From positions 1-64,000 of the forward strand of contig NZ_FMAD01000012.1 of NCBI RefSeq assembly GCF_900094595.1: a stretch of DNA of 64,000 nucleotides. Reading direction: 5' to 3'. A program made the position numbers and the translations under genes. Numbering within the stretch: the stretch's first letter is position 1; every line of letters starts with the position of its first letter. This stretch comes from Cupriavidus alkaliphilus. GTDB taxonomy: Bacteria; Pseudomonadota; Gammaproteobacteria; Burkholderiales; Burkholderiaceae. This document shows, in pieces, positions 34,266-43,155 of this stretch. The notes beneath the pieces were generated by a model that was not told the DNA's origin, did not search any database, and saw only the letters and a program-made list of their open reading frames with translations.

Positions 34266-35024
34266 CTAGTCGCCAATATGCGCGTACCGGCGCAGTCCAT
34301 CCAGATCGATTACCACAATGGCTCCATATTCCATCTCGATCATGCCCGCTTCGGCGAGTTCGCGGAGTGCGCGGTTGGTGTTTTGCCGGGAAAGCCCGGA
34401 TAGCCTGCCGAGCTCTTCCTGTGACAGCGCAAGGGTGCGCTCGGTGGCAGGATAAAGCTGATGGTGGAATAGCGCGGCCAGGCAAAATGCGACGCGGGCG
34501 GCGGCCTCGTGGAGCCGGAAGTTGTGCACCAGTCCGACGTAGTAACCGCAGCGTGCATTGAGCTGGTCAATGACGTAGCGGCTGAAGCTATGGTTACGCG
34601 CCAGCAGCCACAAGAAAGTCTCGCGTGGCACATAGGCAATGCGACTGTCCTTGATGGCTACCACCGAATACGGCCGCATCTCCGACTTCAGCACTGCGCC
34701 TTCGCCAAACCACGATCCCGCTGGCACGCCAGCAAAGGTCACGGCGCGACCGCAAGCGGACGCCGTATCGACTTTAATGATGCCTTCGATTACGCCGAGC
34801 CAGTGATCGGCCGGATCGCCGCGATGACACGCTATGCCACCCGCGGCGCAGCAACGCTCGAACGTCTCGGTTTTGACACGCGACTTCTCTTCGTCGGTCA
34901 ATATGGCGAACCAGCTTGACGCCTGCAGGAAGTCCTCAAGCGTGCGATGGCGTGACAGCGTCGAACCGTAGCGCGTGTGAACATGCACTGCGCTATCGAC
35001 TTCAGCGCAGGAAATCGACCGCAT
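34266..35024 (-). CDS. Crp/Fnr-family transcriptional regulator
   Basis: Protein of 252 residues from the ATG at 35024, which has GAGGAG six bases upstream; the frame is open further upstream but with no comparable site. Residues about 30-150 form a cyclic-nucleotide-binding-like barrel (ILTDEEKSRVK, GSWFGEGAVLKSEMRP). The HTH is LSQEELGRLSGLSRQNTNRALREL. The recognition helix SRQNTNR differs from CRP (SRETVGR) at the glutamate, so a non-canonical half-site is expected. The cysteines present are not arranged as in Fnr. It probably binds the palindromes 3 kb away. Confidence 0.88.
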   Translation of the reverse strand: MRSISCAEVDSAVHVHTRYGSTLSRHRTLEDFLQASSWFAILTDEEKSRVKTETFERCCAAGGIACHRGDPADHWLGVIEGIIKVDTASACGRAVTFAGVPAGSWFGEGAVLKSEMRPYSVVAIKDSRIAYVPRETFLWLLARNHSFSRYVIDQLNARCGYYVGLVHNFRLHEAAARVAFCLAALFHHQLYPATERTLALSQEELGRLSGLSRQNTNRALRELAEAGMIEMEYGAIVVIDLDGLRRYAHIGD

Positions 35025-35179
35025 GGCAACTCCTCGGCTTTGCAAAGCGCCCGGGCTAGTGCTTTTCATCGCCCTTTCCATCCGAGTCCGCGTTTTTTCG
35101 CGCCTCGCGGGGCGCCGAAGGGTCGGGATAGATTTCCACGGCGACCGTCTCCTGCTATGAAAGCCGGTCAGCGCCAGCA

Positions 35180-35204
35180 TTAAGTGAAATCAAGATTCAC
35201 TTAA
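35180..35204. promoter_or_regulatory. Inverted repeat upstream of the Crp/Fnr gene (in a 340-bp gap)
   Basis: Perfect 9-bp arms TTAAGTGAA / TTCACTTAA around a seven-base spacer, about 156 bp before the regulator start. It lies within the 340-bp gap 35025-35364, in which no gene is recognised. It may be an operator for the Crp/Fnr gene or for an unknown factor. The arms differ from the module's other palindromes. Confidence 0.5.
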
Positions 35205-35364
35205 GGCTAAGGCGGCCGTTTCACGAAGTCAAGGACGAATCTCGCAGGGTATCCACTTACCTGAGCAACCTGCCTTGGCATTGCGCCGACAGGAGTCTTT
35301 CCGTACACATCCAATCTGGAACCCAAGTTCTAGTTATGTACGCCTTTTTCTTCACAGGAAATCG

Positions 35365-36009
35365 TCACGCGGGTGGGATGAACGCCACCGCGGTTCCTGC
35401 CACGCCACGCAGGCAGAAGGAAATAATGGACGTCACCTGACTCTGCATTGGGACGCCCGCCAGCGCCGCTTCGCTGCTCAACGGAGCGACGAGTCCCTCG
35501 AACAGGCATCCCACGATGCAGTCGGCCGAGGCAGCCGAATCCTGTTCGGGAAACTCGCCGTTGGCAATACCCTGATCAATGATGGTGCGGAACACCCGCG
35601 AGAGCGCACGGTGATAGGTCAGCCTTGCTGCCTCGACCTCGGGTTCAACCGGTTCGGCCACCAACGCGTGCGCCAGCCGCCGGCCACGCAACGCCCTGCT
35701 CGCGAAAGTCCAGGCCGCCATGCCCAGCCGCTCGCAAGCGGTGCCATCCCGCATGGCAATGCCGGCCACGACATCGACTTCCCGCTGTGCCGTGAATTTG
35801 ACGACCTCGACAAGCAGTTCGGTCCTGGACGGAAAATATCGATACAGCGTCCCGATCGCTATGCCAGCCGCTTCGGCGATCGCCGTCATCTGGGCTTCCC
35901 TGAACCCCGACTGCGCGATGAGCGTGCGTGCGGCCTTCAGGATAAGGGGATGCTTGTCGGCACCGCGGCGACGCAGGCGTACTCTGGGAGAAGTCAGTAG
36001 ATCATGCAT
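35365..36009 (-). CDS. TetR-family transcriptional regulator
   Basis: Protein of 214 residues. The N-terminal HTH is MTAIAEAAGIAIGTLYRYFPSRTELLVEVV (helix pairs at about 41-70). The C-terminal ligand domain contains CIVGCLFEGLVAPLSSEAA. A basic N-terminus (RVRLRRRGADKHP) precedes the HTH. It is divergent from the TonB-dependent receptor over 384 bp, so it may repress that gene or an unseen target. No pump or enzyme gene characteristic of a known TetR regulon is adjacent. Confidence 0.87.
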   Translation of the reverse strand: MHDLLTSPRVRLRRRGADKHPLILKAARTLIAQSGFREAQMTAIAEAAGIAIGTLYRYFPSRTELLVEVVKFTAQREVDVVAGIAMRDGTACERLGMAAWTFASRALRGRRLAHALVAEPVEPEVEAARLTYHRALSRVFRTIIDQGIANGEFPEQDSAASADCIVGCLFEGLVAPLSSEAALAGVPMQSQVTSIISFCLRGVAGTAVAFIPPA

Positions 36010-36325
36010 CTCGGTCCTGCTGCCTTAAGCCATCCCTGCCGTGATCGCGGGGAGCATCCTGCGTCCGATTATGCCATGCGCTCCCAATGCCTTTGGTATC
36101 AGAAGACCCGCAAGCAACTGGAAAAGCCGGGCGCAGCCCTGCCGCGGGCGAGCACCTCGCCCCAAACCGACCATCGCCGGATCGCGGCCCAACCCCTTTC
36201 GTTTCGTCGACCCCAGCAAGCAGATTGTCCGGTTCCTGAGGATCGCCCGCGTCGACGCCCATCGCCTTGCCTCCCTCCCCTAACACGCAACAAGCCGCAC
36301 TTGGCGATTCCCACGCAAAAAATAT

Positions 36326-36344
36326 GTGAATGAGAATCCCTCGC
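36326..36344 (+). promoter_or_regulatory. Candidate Fur box before the TonB-dependent receptor gene
   Basis: GTGAATGAGAATCCCTCGC matches the 19-bp Fur consensus at about 12 positions, concentrated in the left 13 bases. It lies about 50 bp before the receptor start, where repression would be expected. The rest of the 384-bp gap 36010-36393 holds no recognisable gene. Confidence 0.5.
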
Positions 36345-36393
36345 ATCTAACGGCTACATTGTTGCGCCTCCTTTTTTTGCCTTTTTCTTGCTG

Positions 36394-38517
36394 ATGCCAG
36401 CATTTCTTCGTCATCCCGGCTTGATCGCCAGCCATGCCTGTCGCGCCAGCCTGATCCTCTTTACCTTGTCCAATGCGGCGCTCGTTCGAGCGCAGGAGCT
36501 TGCAGGCTCGGCCAATCTTCCTGAAGTCCGCGTCAGTGCGAATGCTGGCGGGAGCGGATACGTTGCTACCGAGGCCAGCGGAGCAACCCGGACCGAAACG
36601 CCGTTGCGCGAAGTACCGCAGTCCGTGCGCGTGGTCACCTCGGAACTAATTAACGACCTCGGTGCAACCCGCCTTGCAGACACGGTGGACTATGTGAGCG
36701 GCGTGGCCCGCCTGAATGACTTTGGCGGAACTTGGGACAACTATGCCATCCGTGGATTCAGCAGCACGGATATGGGATACCTGGTCAACGGCTTTCCTGG
36801 CTCGCGCGGCTACAACCCGATGCGAGATGCCGCCACGGTCGAACGCTTTGAATTCCTGAAGGGGCCTGCCGCGGCGCTATATGGCAGCAGTGAGCCAGGC
36901 GGCACCATCAACATTGTCACGAAGAAACCCAGATTCACGCGGGCAACCACGGCGGAACTCAGTGCCGGGACGCTCGGGTTCAGACGCGCCACGGTCGATA
37001 CCACCGGCCCCCTCAATGAAAAGCTGGCCTATCGCCTCAATGCCATGGCCGAGGACAGCGCCAGTCGCAGCTCCCTGATCGACAGCCACAAGTACCTTGT
37101 GGCGCCGGCGTTCGCCTGGGCGCCAGACGACCGCACGCTGCTGCAATACGAGGGCGAATTCATGCGAGTGCGTACACCGCTGGACCGTGGCCTCGTCAAT
37201 GTGAATGGCAGAATCACCCTCCCACGCGACCGCTACCTTCAGGAACCCAACGATCCCAACCTCCATCTTTCCAGCGATACGCACCAGTTGACGCTCGACC
37301 GCCAGCTTTCCGCCAGCTGGCGTACACGGATAGGCGTGAGCTACAAGGAATCCAGCTTCGAGGGATACGCCGCAGAGTTTGGCAGCTTGCGCGCGGACGG
37401 CCGTACCCTCACGCGCCGCCATAGCTGGCGGACACTGCCTTCCCGCGACACGTCGGCCAACGCCGAGGTGGAAGGCAACTTCCATACCGGTGGCCTGGGG
37501 CACCGCATGCTCGCCGGCATCGAGGCTTCGCGCCTGTTCATGGGGATGGATATCGCCTACTCCAGCCTCGCGGCCAACCCTTATGCAATTGACATCTACG
37601 AACCGGTGTACGGGCAAGCGAAGCCGCCGCTCGCGCCGAGCATATCGACGCGCGAAAACCAGCGCAACGTTGGTGCCTATCTGCAGGATGAGGTATCGAT
37701 TGGAGAGCGATGGAAACTGCTGGCCGGAGTACGCTTCGACAATTTCCACCAGTCGGTGGATAACCTCCTCACCGCAACCTCGACCCACCAGAGCCAGACA
37801 GCCGTGTCGCCCAGGCTCGGGTTGACGTGGCTGCCCACCGCGCAGCTTTCCGCATACGTGTCCGTCGGCAAATCCTTCCGCCCGAACAGCGGCGTGGACG
37901 AGGCCGGCAATGCCTTCGATCCGCAGCACGCCCGCGCGGTAGAGGCAGGGCTGAAGTGGCAGTCCAACGACGAGCGGCTAGGGGCAACGCTCGCGGTCTT
38001 CGATATCCGCAAGAACAACGTCCTGACGCGCAGCCCCACCAACCCCAATTTCAATATCGCCGCCGGCCAAGCCACGAGCCGCGGGCTGGAGATAGACGTC
38101 TTCGGCCAGCTGGATCAGCACTGGCGCATCAGCAGCAGCTTTACCCTGATGAACGCCAAGGTCACCGAGGACAACGCCATCGCGCCCGGCACCCGCCTGA
38201 CCAATATTCCCAAGGTCAGCGCGAGCCTGCTCGCGATTCGTGAAGATGCCATGCCCGTGTTCGGCGGGCGGTACGGCATTGGCACAGGGATCGTCTATGT
38301 GGGATCGCGCTCCGGCAATGCCACCGACACGTATTCACTACCCGCCTACGCCACCGTGAAGCTGGTCAGCTACTGGCAGATGGATCGCCGCACTCGGGTG
38401 TTCCTGGACATTCACAATGTGTTCGACAAGACCTATTATCCCGCGTCGTGGGGTAACCTCGCGGTAGTGCCGGGGTTGGGGCGGCAGTTTGTCGCCGGAC
38501 TGCGATACCAGTTCTGA
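36394..38517 (+). CDS. TonB-dependent siderophore receptor
   Basis: Outer-membrane receptor of 707 residues. A signal peptide (ending ...NAALVRAQ) is followed by a plug domain with the siderophore-receptor pattern REVPQSVRVVT, IRGFSSTDMGYLVNGFPG and VERFEFLKGPAAALYGSSEPGG. A 22-strand barrel follows, ending GLGRQFVAGLRYQF with the terminal Phe. There is no N-terminal signalling extension, so it does not act through a FecI/FecR pair. It belongs to the ferrichrome/catecholate-type group, but the ligand cannot be named. The start is the ATG at 36394; the preceding 25 bases are a pyrimidine-rich tract without a Shine-Dalgarno. Confidence 0.9.
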   Translation: MPAFLRHPGLIASHACRASLILFTLSNAALVRAQELAGSANLPEVRVSANAGGSGYVATEASGATRTETPLREVPQSVRVVTSELINDLGATRLADTVDYVSGVARLNDFGGTWDNYAIRGFSSTDMGYLVNGFPGSRGYNPMRDAATVERFEFLKGPAAALYGSSEPGGTINIVTKKPRFTRATTAELSAGTLGFRRATVDTTGPLNEKLAYRLNAMAEDSASRSSLIDSHKYLVAPAFAWAPDDRTLLQYEGEFMRVRTPLDRGLVNVNGRITLPRDRYLQEPNDPNLHLSSDTHQLTLDRQLSASWRTRIGVSYKESSFEGYAAEFGSLRADGRTLTRRHSWRTLPSRDTSANAEVEGNFHTGGLGHRMLAGIEASRLFMGMDIAYSSLAANPYAIDIYEPVYGQAKPPLAPSISTRENQRNVGAYLQDEVSIGERWKLLAGVRFDNFHQSVDNLLTATSTHQSQTAVSPRLGLTWLPTAQLSAYVSVGKSFRPNSGVDEAGNAFDPQHARAVEAGLKWQSNDERLGATLAVFDIRKNNVLTRSPTNPNFNIAAGQATSRGLEIDVFGQLDQHWRISSSFTLMNAKVTEDNAIAPGTRLTNIPKVSASLLAIREDAMPVFGGRYGIGTGIVYVGSRSGNATDTYSLPAYATVKLVSYWQMDRRTRVFLDIHNVFDKTYYPASWGNLAVVPGLGRQFVAGLRYQF

Positions 38518-38660
38518 ATCCGTGTGGGTGGGGGCGACACTGGCCGCTCCCAAAACAACTGAAGGTTGGAGAAGACCGGGATCGATGTGCCACGTCGAAG
38601 ATGGCGTGTTGGCGGGAGGCGATTGCACTCAAGACAACAGGCCGCCATCGCGACCTCCCC

Positions 38661-39890
38661 TTACAAATACTTGAACAGATTCATCCCCTGGATCTGCATA
38701 AACGACTGCTGCGCCCCCTGCAGCGCCACCTGCCGCTGGTAATACTCGGTAATCGCCTTGGCGTAATCCAGGTCCTGCAGCCCTGACAGCGTCTGCGAAT
38801 AGGTCAGATCCCGGTTGGCACCGACATCATCCAGCGCATCCAGCTCGTTCATGCGCGAGCCCACCGAGGCGCGCACGGTCAGCACGTTGTCGAGCGAGTT
38901 GGAGAACTGGCGCACCGCGGTCGACAGCACGTTGCCCAGGTTGGCGCGGTCGTTCTCCGAAGCGGCGGGCTGGCGCAGCGTGTCGATCACGGTCTGCAGG
39001 TTGGCGAACATGTCGGTGCCGGCCTCGCTGGCCGGCTGCATGGTCAGGGTGTCGCCGGCCTTGGGGTTGCCGGTGACGTTGAAGCTGAAGCCCGCCACCT
39101 CGATCTGCGCGGGCGAGGTGTAGGCCAGCGGGCCGGCCACCACCGGCGCGGGGGTGGTGCCGGTCGAGGTGTCGGTGATGGTGTATTCCATCTGGCCGGT
39201 GGCGTTGGCCGTGAACGACATCTGCAGCGCATGGCCGAACAGCGGGTGGCTCGGGTCGGTGGTCGACACCGTGCCGAAGGTGGCGGTGCCGGTATTGGCG
39301 GGGTTGCCCTTGACCACATAGCCTGCGCCGCCGGTCACGCTCATGAAGACTTCGCGGCCGGTGTTGCCGGCGGGCATCTGGCGCGCCACGTCGACCTGCA
39401 GCAGTTGCTGGCCGTTGTCGCCGATATAGTTGCTGGCGCCGGCGCTCTGCGTGAACGGCGCGCTGCCCGAGCGCGTGCCGCCGAACAGGAACTGGCCGTT
39501 GCCGTCGTCGGAGTTGGCCAGGCTCAGCAGCTGGTTGTACAGCCCTTCCAGCGCGGTCGCCAGCGAACCGCGGTCGGCATCGCTCATGGTGCCGTTGCCG
39601 GCCTGCACCAGCATGGTCTGGATGTTCTGCGTGATGGTCGTGACGGACTGCAGCGCGTTCTCTTCCGCCGCCAGCGCGACATTGGCCTGGTTGCGGGACG
39701 TGGCGTACTGCCCGTTGACGGCCTGCGCCTGGCTGACGCCCAGCGCGCGCGTGGCGCCGACCGGGTCGTCCGACGGGGTCAGGATCGAGCGGCCGGTGCC
39801 GAGCTGCTGCTGGATATGCATCAGCGCGCCCTGCTGGAAGTTCATCGAAGCCAGGCCTTGCTGGTACAGGGTGGAGCTTGCAACGCGCAT
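38661..39890 (-). CDS. flgL: Flagellar hook-associated protein 3 (hook-filament junction)
   Basis: Protein of 409 residues that forms the second junction ring between hook and filament. The flagellin-like N-terminus MRVASSTLYQQGLASMNFQQGAL and C-terminus DYAKAITEYYQRQVALQGAQQSFMQIQGMNLF are the coiled regions of the family. The middle domain is Thr/Ala rich and variable. It follows flgK by 37 bases, and the pair should be a late (class III) unit served by the sigma-28 promoter before flgK. It converges with the siderophore-receptor gene. Confidence 0.96.
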   Translation of the reverse strand: MRVASSTLYQQGLASMNFQQGALMHIQQQLGTGRSILTPSDDPVGATRALGVSQAQAVNGQYATSRNQANVALAAEENALQSVTTITQNIQTMLVQAGNGTMSDADRGSLATALEGLYNQLLSLANSDDGNGQFLFGGTRSGSAPFTQSAGASNYIGDNGQQLLQVDVARQMPAGNTGREVFMSVTGGAGYVVKGNPANTGTATFGTVSTTDPSHPLFGHALQMSFTANATGQMEYTITDTSTGTTPAPVVAGPLAYTSPAQIEVAGFSFNVTGNPKAGDTLTMQPASEAGTDMFANLQTVIDTLRQPAASENDRANLGNVLSTAVRQFSNSLDNVLTVRASVGSRMNELDALDDVGANRDLTYSQTLSGLQDLDYAKAITEYYQRQVALQGAQQSFMQIQGMNLFKYL

Positions 39891-39927
39891 ATTGGGTTAC
39901 CTCTTCTGACGCGGGTGGATGCGGCGC

Positions 39928-41847
39928 TTAGCGGCCGATGCCGATGATGGTGTCGAACAGCGTGCCAGCGGTCTGGATCACGCGCGCATTGGCCTGGTAC
40001 AGCTGCTGGAAGCGCAGCATCGACACGGTTTCCTCGTCCATGTTGACGCCGGAGACCGACTGCTGCGCGGTCTTGATCTGCGTGGTGATGCTGTCCTGCG
40101 AGGCCGAGGCGATCTTGACCGACTTGGCGCGCGTGCCGACATCGTTGACCAGCTGCGCGTAGGCTTCGCTGAAGCTCGACACGCCGCCGATGGTCTTGGC
40201 GTTCTGCAGCTTGGCCAGGGCCAGCATGTTGCCGTTGTCCTTGACCGCGCCGGCGTTGCTGCCCAGCGTGAAGCTGTCGCCGGCGGCGGGCGTGCCGCCG
40301 AAGCTGAAGGTCAGGCCATTGAGGGTGAAGTCGGTATTGCTGCCGTTGGGCACGCCCACCGGCTGCGGCGCCATGGCCACGCCGCCAACCTTGAACACGT
40401 AGTTGGTGCCGTCGAACTCGGCGGTGATCTTGCCGGCCGGCGGGGTGAACCCGGGCGCGACCTTGCTCAGCGACGCGGTGGCGTTGCCCTTGTTGCCGGC
40501 GGTTGCCTCGATGTAGGCGGGCGAGGCCGCGGCGATCTTCGCGGGATCGTTGATCGCCATGTCGAAACCGGTGGCGGCGTTGCGGGTCGGCTGCACCGTG
40601 AACGAATCGTTGGTGCCCATCGGCCCGTTGATCTCGACGGTAAAGCCATCGGCGCTGAATTGCAGCGGGTAGGTAGCACCGCCGGCCGGCACGGGCGTGA
40701 CCACCTGCTGGTTGTCGGACAGGCGCGTCAGCGTGTAGTTGGTGCCGTCGAAGTGGAGCTTGTAGTCGCTGGTGGTCAGCGCCGAGGCGTTGTCGATCGT
40801 GGCGGTGGCCACCGTGGTCTTGACGGTGTTGTTGGCGTTGGGGATGGTGGTGGCCCCGCCCAGCTTGAACATGTCGGTGCCGGGGGCGCCGTTCAGGTCG
40901 ATGCCGAGCTGGTGCTGCGCATTGAAGCTTGCGCCGATCGCCAGCGACAGGCGGCCGATGGCGCTTTGCGCCGGGTCCAGGGTTTCGGTGCGGAACTGCA
41001 GCAGGCCGCCCAGCGAGCCGCCGGTGAGCGCGCCCGGCTCGCTCTCGATCACCGCGCCGGTGGGCAGCGTGTAGGCCACCACGGTGCGGTTGGGGTCGGC
41101 GGCCGAGGCCACGGCCTTCAGTTCATAGGCGTCGTTGCCCATCACCAGCGGCTGGCCGTTGCCGACGAAGATGTTGTAGGTGCCGCTGTCCTGTACCACC
41201 ACCTTGGCGCCGACCAGCTTGGTCAGCTCGGCTACGGCTTGGTCGCGCTGGTCGAGCAGGTCGTTGGGCGGCTGGCCGCCGGAAGCTGCCTTCAGCCGGG
41301 TGATCTCCTGATTCAGGTTGGCGATCTGCTTGGTGTACGCGTTGACCTGCGTGACGGCGGTGCCGACCTGCTCGTTGACGCCGGCCTGCAGCTGCTTGAA
41401 GTAGTTGCTGGCCGAGCGCACCTGGCCCACCAGCGCCTGGCCCGCCGACAGCATGCCCTGGCGCGCGGCCGGATCGGCCGGGGTATCGGCCACCGCCTGC
41501 ACCGCGGCGAAGAACTTCTGCATCAGCGGCGCCAGGCCGCCCTTCTGGTCGGCCAGCAGGTTGTCGATCTGGCTGATCTGGCCCGAGTACGCCGCCAGCG
41601 AGGCGCTGGCCGAGGTGGCGCCGCGCAGCTGGCCGGTCAGGAACTCGTCATAGACGCGGATCACCGTGGTGGTGTTCGAGCCGAAGCCGTAGAAGCCCTG
41701 GCTGGTGTACTGGCCGCCGGCAGAAGCGACGATGGTGTTCTGGCGCGAATAGCCTTCAGTTGCCGAGTTGGCAAAGTTGTGGCCCGTCGTCGTCAGCGCG
41801 TTCTGCGCGGTGTTCAGGCCGGAGAGGCCAATACTGAAGAGAGACAT
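39928..41847 (-). CDS. flgK: Flagellar hook-associated protein 1
   Basis: Junction protein of 639 residues joining the hook to FlgL. The N-terminus SLFSIGLSGLNTAQNALTTTGHNFANSATEGYSRQ and C-terminus DEETVSMLRFQQLYQANARVIQTAGTLFDTI are typical and conserved in pieces with rod/hook proteins. It is longer than E. coli FlgK (547) by an expanded central region. It starts about 60 bases after a GCCGATAA sigma-28 box, consistent with late expression, and is separated from flgJ by 247 bp that also hold a repeat element. Confidence 0.96.
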   Translation of the reverse strand: MSLFSIGLSGLNTAQNALTTTGHNFANSATEGYSRQNTIVASAGGQYTSQGFYGFGSNTTTVIRVYDEFLTGQLRGATSASASLAAYSGQISQIDNLLADQKGGLAPLMQKFFAAVQAVADTPADPAARQGMLSAGQALVGQVRSASNYFKQLQAGVNEQVGTAVTQVNAYTKQIANLNQEITRLKAASGGQPPNDLLDQRDQAVAELTKLVGAKVVVQDSGTYNIFVGNGQPLVMGNDAYELKAVASAADPNRTVVAYTLPTGAVIESEPGALTGGSLGGLLQFRTETLDPAQSAIGRLSLAIGASFNAQHQLGIDLNGAPGTDMFKLGGATTIPNANNTVKTTVATATIDNASALTTSDYKLHFDGTNYTLTRLSDNQQVVTPVPAGGATYPLQFSADGFTVEINGPMGTNDSFTVQPTRNAATGFDMAINDPAKIAAASPAYIEATAGNKGNATASLSKVAPGFTPPAGKITAEFDGTNYVFKVGGVAMAPQPVGVPNGSNTDFTLNGLTFSFGGTPAAGDSFTLGSNAGAVKDNGNMLALAKLQNAKTIGGVSSFSEAYAQLVNDVGTRAKSVKIASASQDSITTQIKTAQQSVSGVNMDEETVSMLRFQQLYQANARVIQTAGTLFDTIIGIGR

Positions 41848-41910
41848 GGTGCTCTGATCCCGGATTTTTAGGACTGCCGCGGCGTGGGGCCGGCGGTGTG
41901 GATGTGGGAG

Positions 41911-41938
41911 TTATCGGCTGGGTGGGGGTGGGACTTTA
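41911..41938 (-). promoter_or_regulatory. Sigma-28 (FliA) promoter for flgKL
   Basis: On the minus strand it reads TAAAGT, then 14 bases, then GCCGATAA, a perfect -10 element of the FliA consensus and a good -35. The spacing is one base longer than the E. coli consensus. The start of transcription would fall about 57 bases before the flgK ATG. The cognate sigma factor fliA is in the window. Confidence 0.75.
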
Positions 41939-41989
41939 GGTGTGGAGGAGGCGTTTTACAGGTCCGGCAGGTTTGGGCAATTGCGACGG

Positions 41990-42080
41990 CCTTCACTTCG
42001 TTGATGTTCCCGCCCTCACCCCAACCCTCTCCCGCAAGCGGGAGAGGGAGTACACAAGCGGGAACTGGAAGGGTCGAGGC
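41990..42080. repeat. Solo REP-like element between flgJ and flgK
   Basis: About 90 bp nearly identical to the left half of the 175-bp repeat units at 51.5-52.1 kb: it starts CCTTCACTTCG, contains the palindrome CTCTCCCGCAAGCGGGAGAG at 42027-42046, and ends GGGTCGAGGC. It lacks the second, inverted palindrome. It lies downstream of the flgKL promoter region and just after flgJ, where it may act as a transcript end. Confidence 0.85.
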
Positions 42081-42094
42081 GATGGCGCCACGCC

Positions 42095-43153
42095 TCAGGC
42101 CGCCACCTTCTTCATGATCTTCACCAGCTTGTGCCCATACGCCGGATCCGTGGCATACCCCGCCCGCTGCAAGCCGTGCGCCGCGTCCTCGGCGGTGGCC
42201 GCGCTGACCACGCCCGCGTAGCGCGGATTGCTGGTCAGCAGGCGCGCGTAGTCGGCGCAGGCCTCGTCATACGAGCCATAGGCGCGGAACTTCGCCCGCA
42301 CCTTCTGCGGCTGGCCGTCGATGTATTCGGTAGTGGTGATTTCCGCGACGCGGCCCTTCCAGCTGGGGCCGGCCTTGATGCCGAACACGTTGAACGTGGA
42401 GGAGCCGTCGGCGTGCGTGATCTCGCGCTGGCCCCAGCCGGATTCCAGCGCGGCCTGGCCGACGATCAGCCGCGCCGGCACGCCACTGGCGCGGGAAGCG
42501 GCTTCGGCGGGCCCGGCCATGCGGGCGACGAAGGCGCTCACGTGGGCCGGCGCGTCGTCGGGCAGCCGGCCGAGCCGGTCTTCGCCCGGGCCACGGTCCG
42601 CGTAGGACTGCGGCTGGTACTGGCGCAGGCCCGCGGTGGGATTCCATTGCTGGCCCGCGACGGTGGTGCCGATCGCCGGCAGGTCCGCCTGTTCGCCCGC
42701 GTCGGCAGGCATGGCGCCCGCACCGCGGCTGTCGAGCAGCCTCGCCATCTCGGCATCGGCGGCCTTGCCGGCCTCGGCCGGAGTCAGCGTGTTCATGCCG
42801 GAGGGCATCGCGGTGCCGGTGGCGCGCGCCAGCTGTCGCACCATCACATCGGCCAGGCCGATGCCGCGCGACGACATCTGCTGCGCCAGCTGCTGGTCCA
42901 TCATCGACAGGTAGAGCTTGCTCTGCTCGTTGTCGAACAGGCCGTCCTGCGGCGTGGCGTCGCGCATGCTCTTGAGCACCATCTGCGTGAACACCGCCTC
43001 GAACTGCTTCGCGACGGCCTGCAGCGTACTGGCGTCGGCGCCGCCGCGCGCGCTGTGCTTGAGCGCTTCGAAGCCCTGCGTGTCGAGCGCGAAACGCTGG
43101 GTCAGGTCGGCGCCCGGCGGCGGCAGTGCGCCGCTGTGAATGCCGCTGGTCAT
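42095..43153 (-). CDS. flgJ: Flagellar rod-assembly protein / peptidoglycan hydrolase
   Basis: Bifunctional periplasmic protein of 352 residues. The N-terminal half (about 1-130) is the rod-capping domain (KQFEAVFTQMVLKSMRDATP, LYLSMMDQQLAQQMS). The C-terminal part from about residue 220 is a GH73 muramidase with ARLIVGQAALESGWGQREI (catalytic Glu237), FNVFGIKAGPSWKG and YGSYDEACADYARLL. It opens the cell wall for the rod. An Ala/Pro linker separates the domains. It starts two bases after the flgI stop and is the last gene of the flgB-J run. Confidence 0.95.
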   Translation of the reverse strand: MTSGIHSGALPPPGADLTQRFALDTQGFEALKHSARGGADASTLQAVAKQFEAVFTQMVLKSMRDATPQDGLFDNEQSKLYLSMMDQQLAQQMSSRGIGLADVMVRQLARATGTAMPSGMNTLTPAEAGKAADAEMARLLDSRGAGAMPADAGEQADLPAIGTTVAGQQWNPTAGLRQYQPQSYADRGPGEDRLGRLPDDAPAHVSAFVARMAGPAEAASRASGVPARLIVGQAALESGWGQREITHADGSSTFNVFGIKAGPSWKGRVAEITTTEYIDGQPQKVRAKFRAYGSYDEACADYARLLTSNPRYAGVVSAATAEDAAHGLQRAGYATDPAYGHKLVKIMKKVAA

Positions 43154-43155
43154 GC

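Noticed and set aside
36004..36333. Plus-strand frame of 109 codons between TetR and the siderophore receptor
   Set aside because: Biased composition, no ribosome site and would occupy the divergent promoter region.
39919..41871. Open frame of 650 codons opposite flgK
   Set aside because: Repetitive G/V/H/R-rich product with no family features; shadow of flgK.
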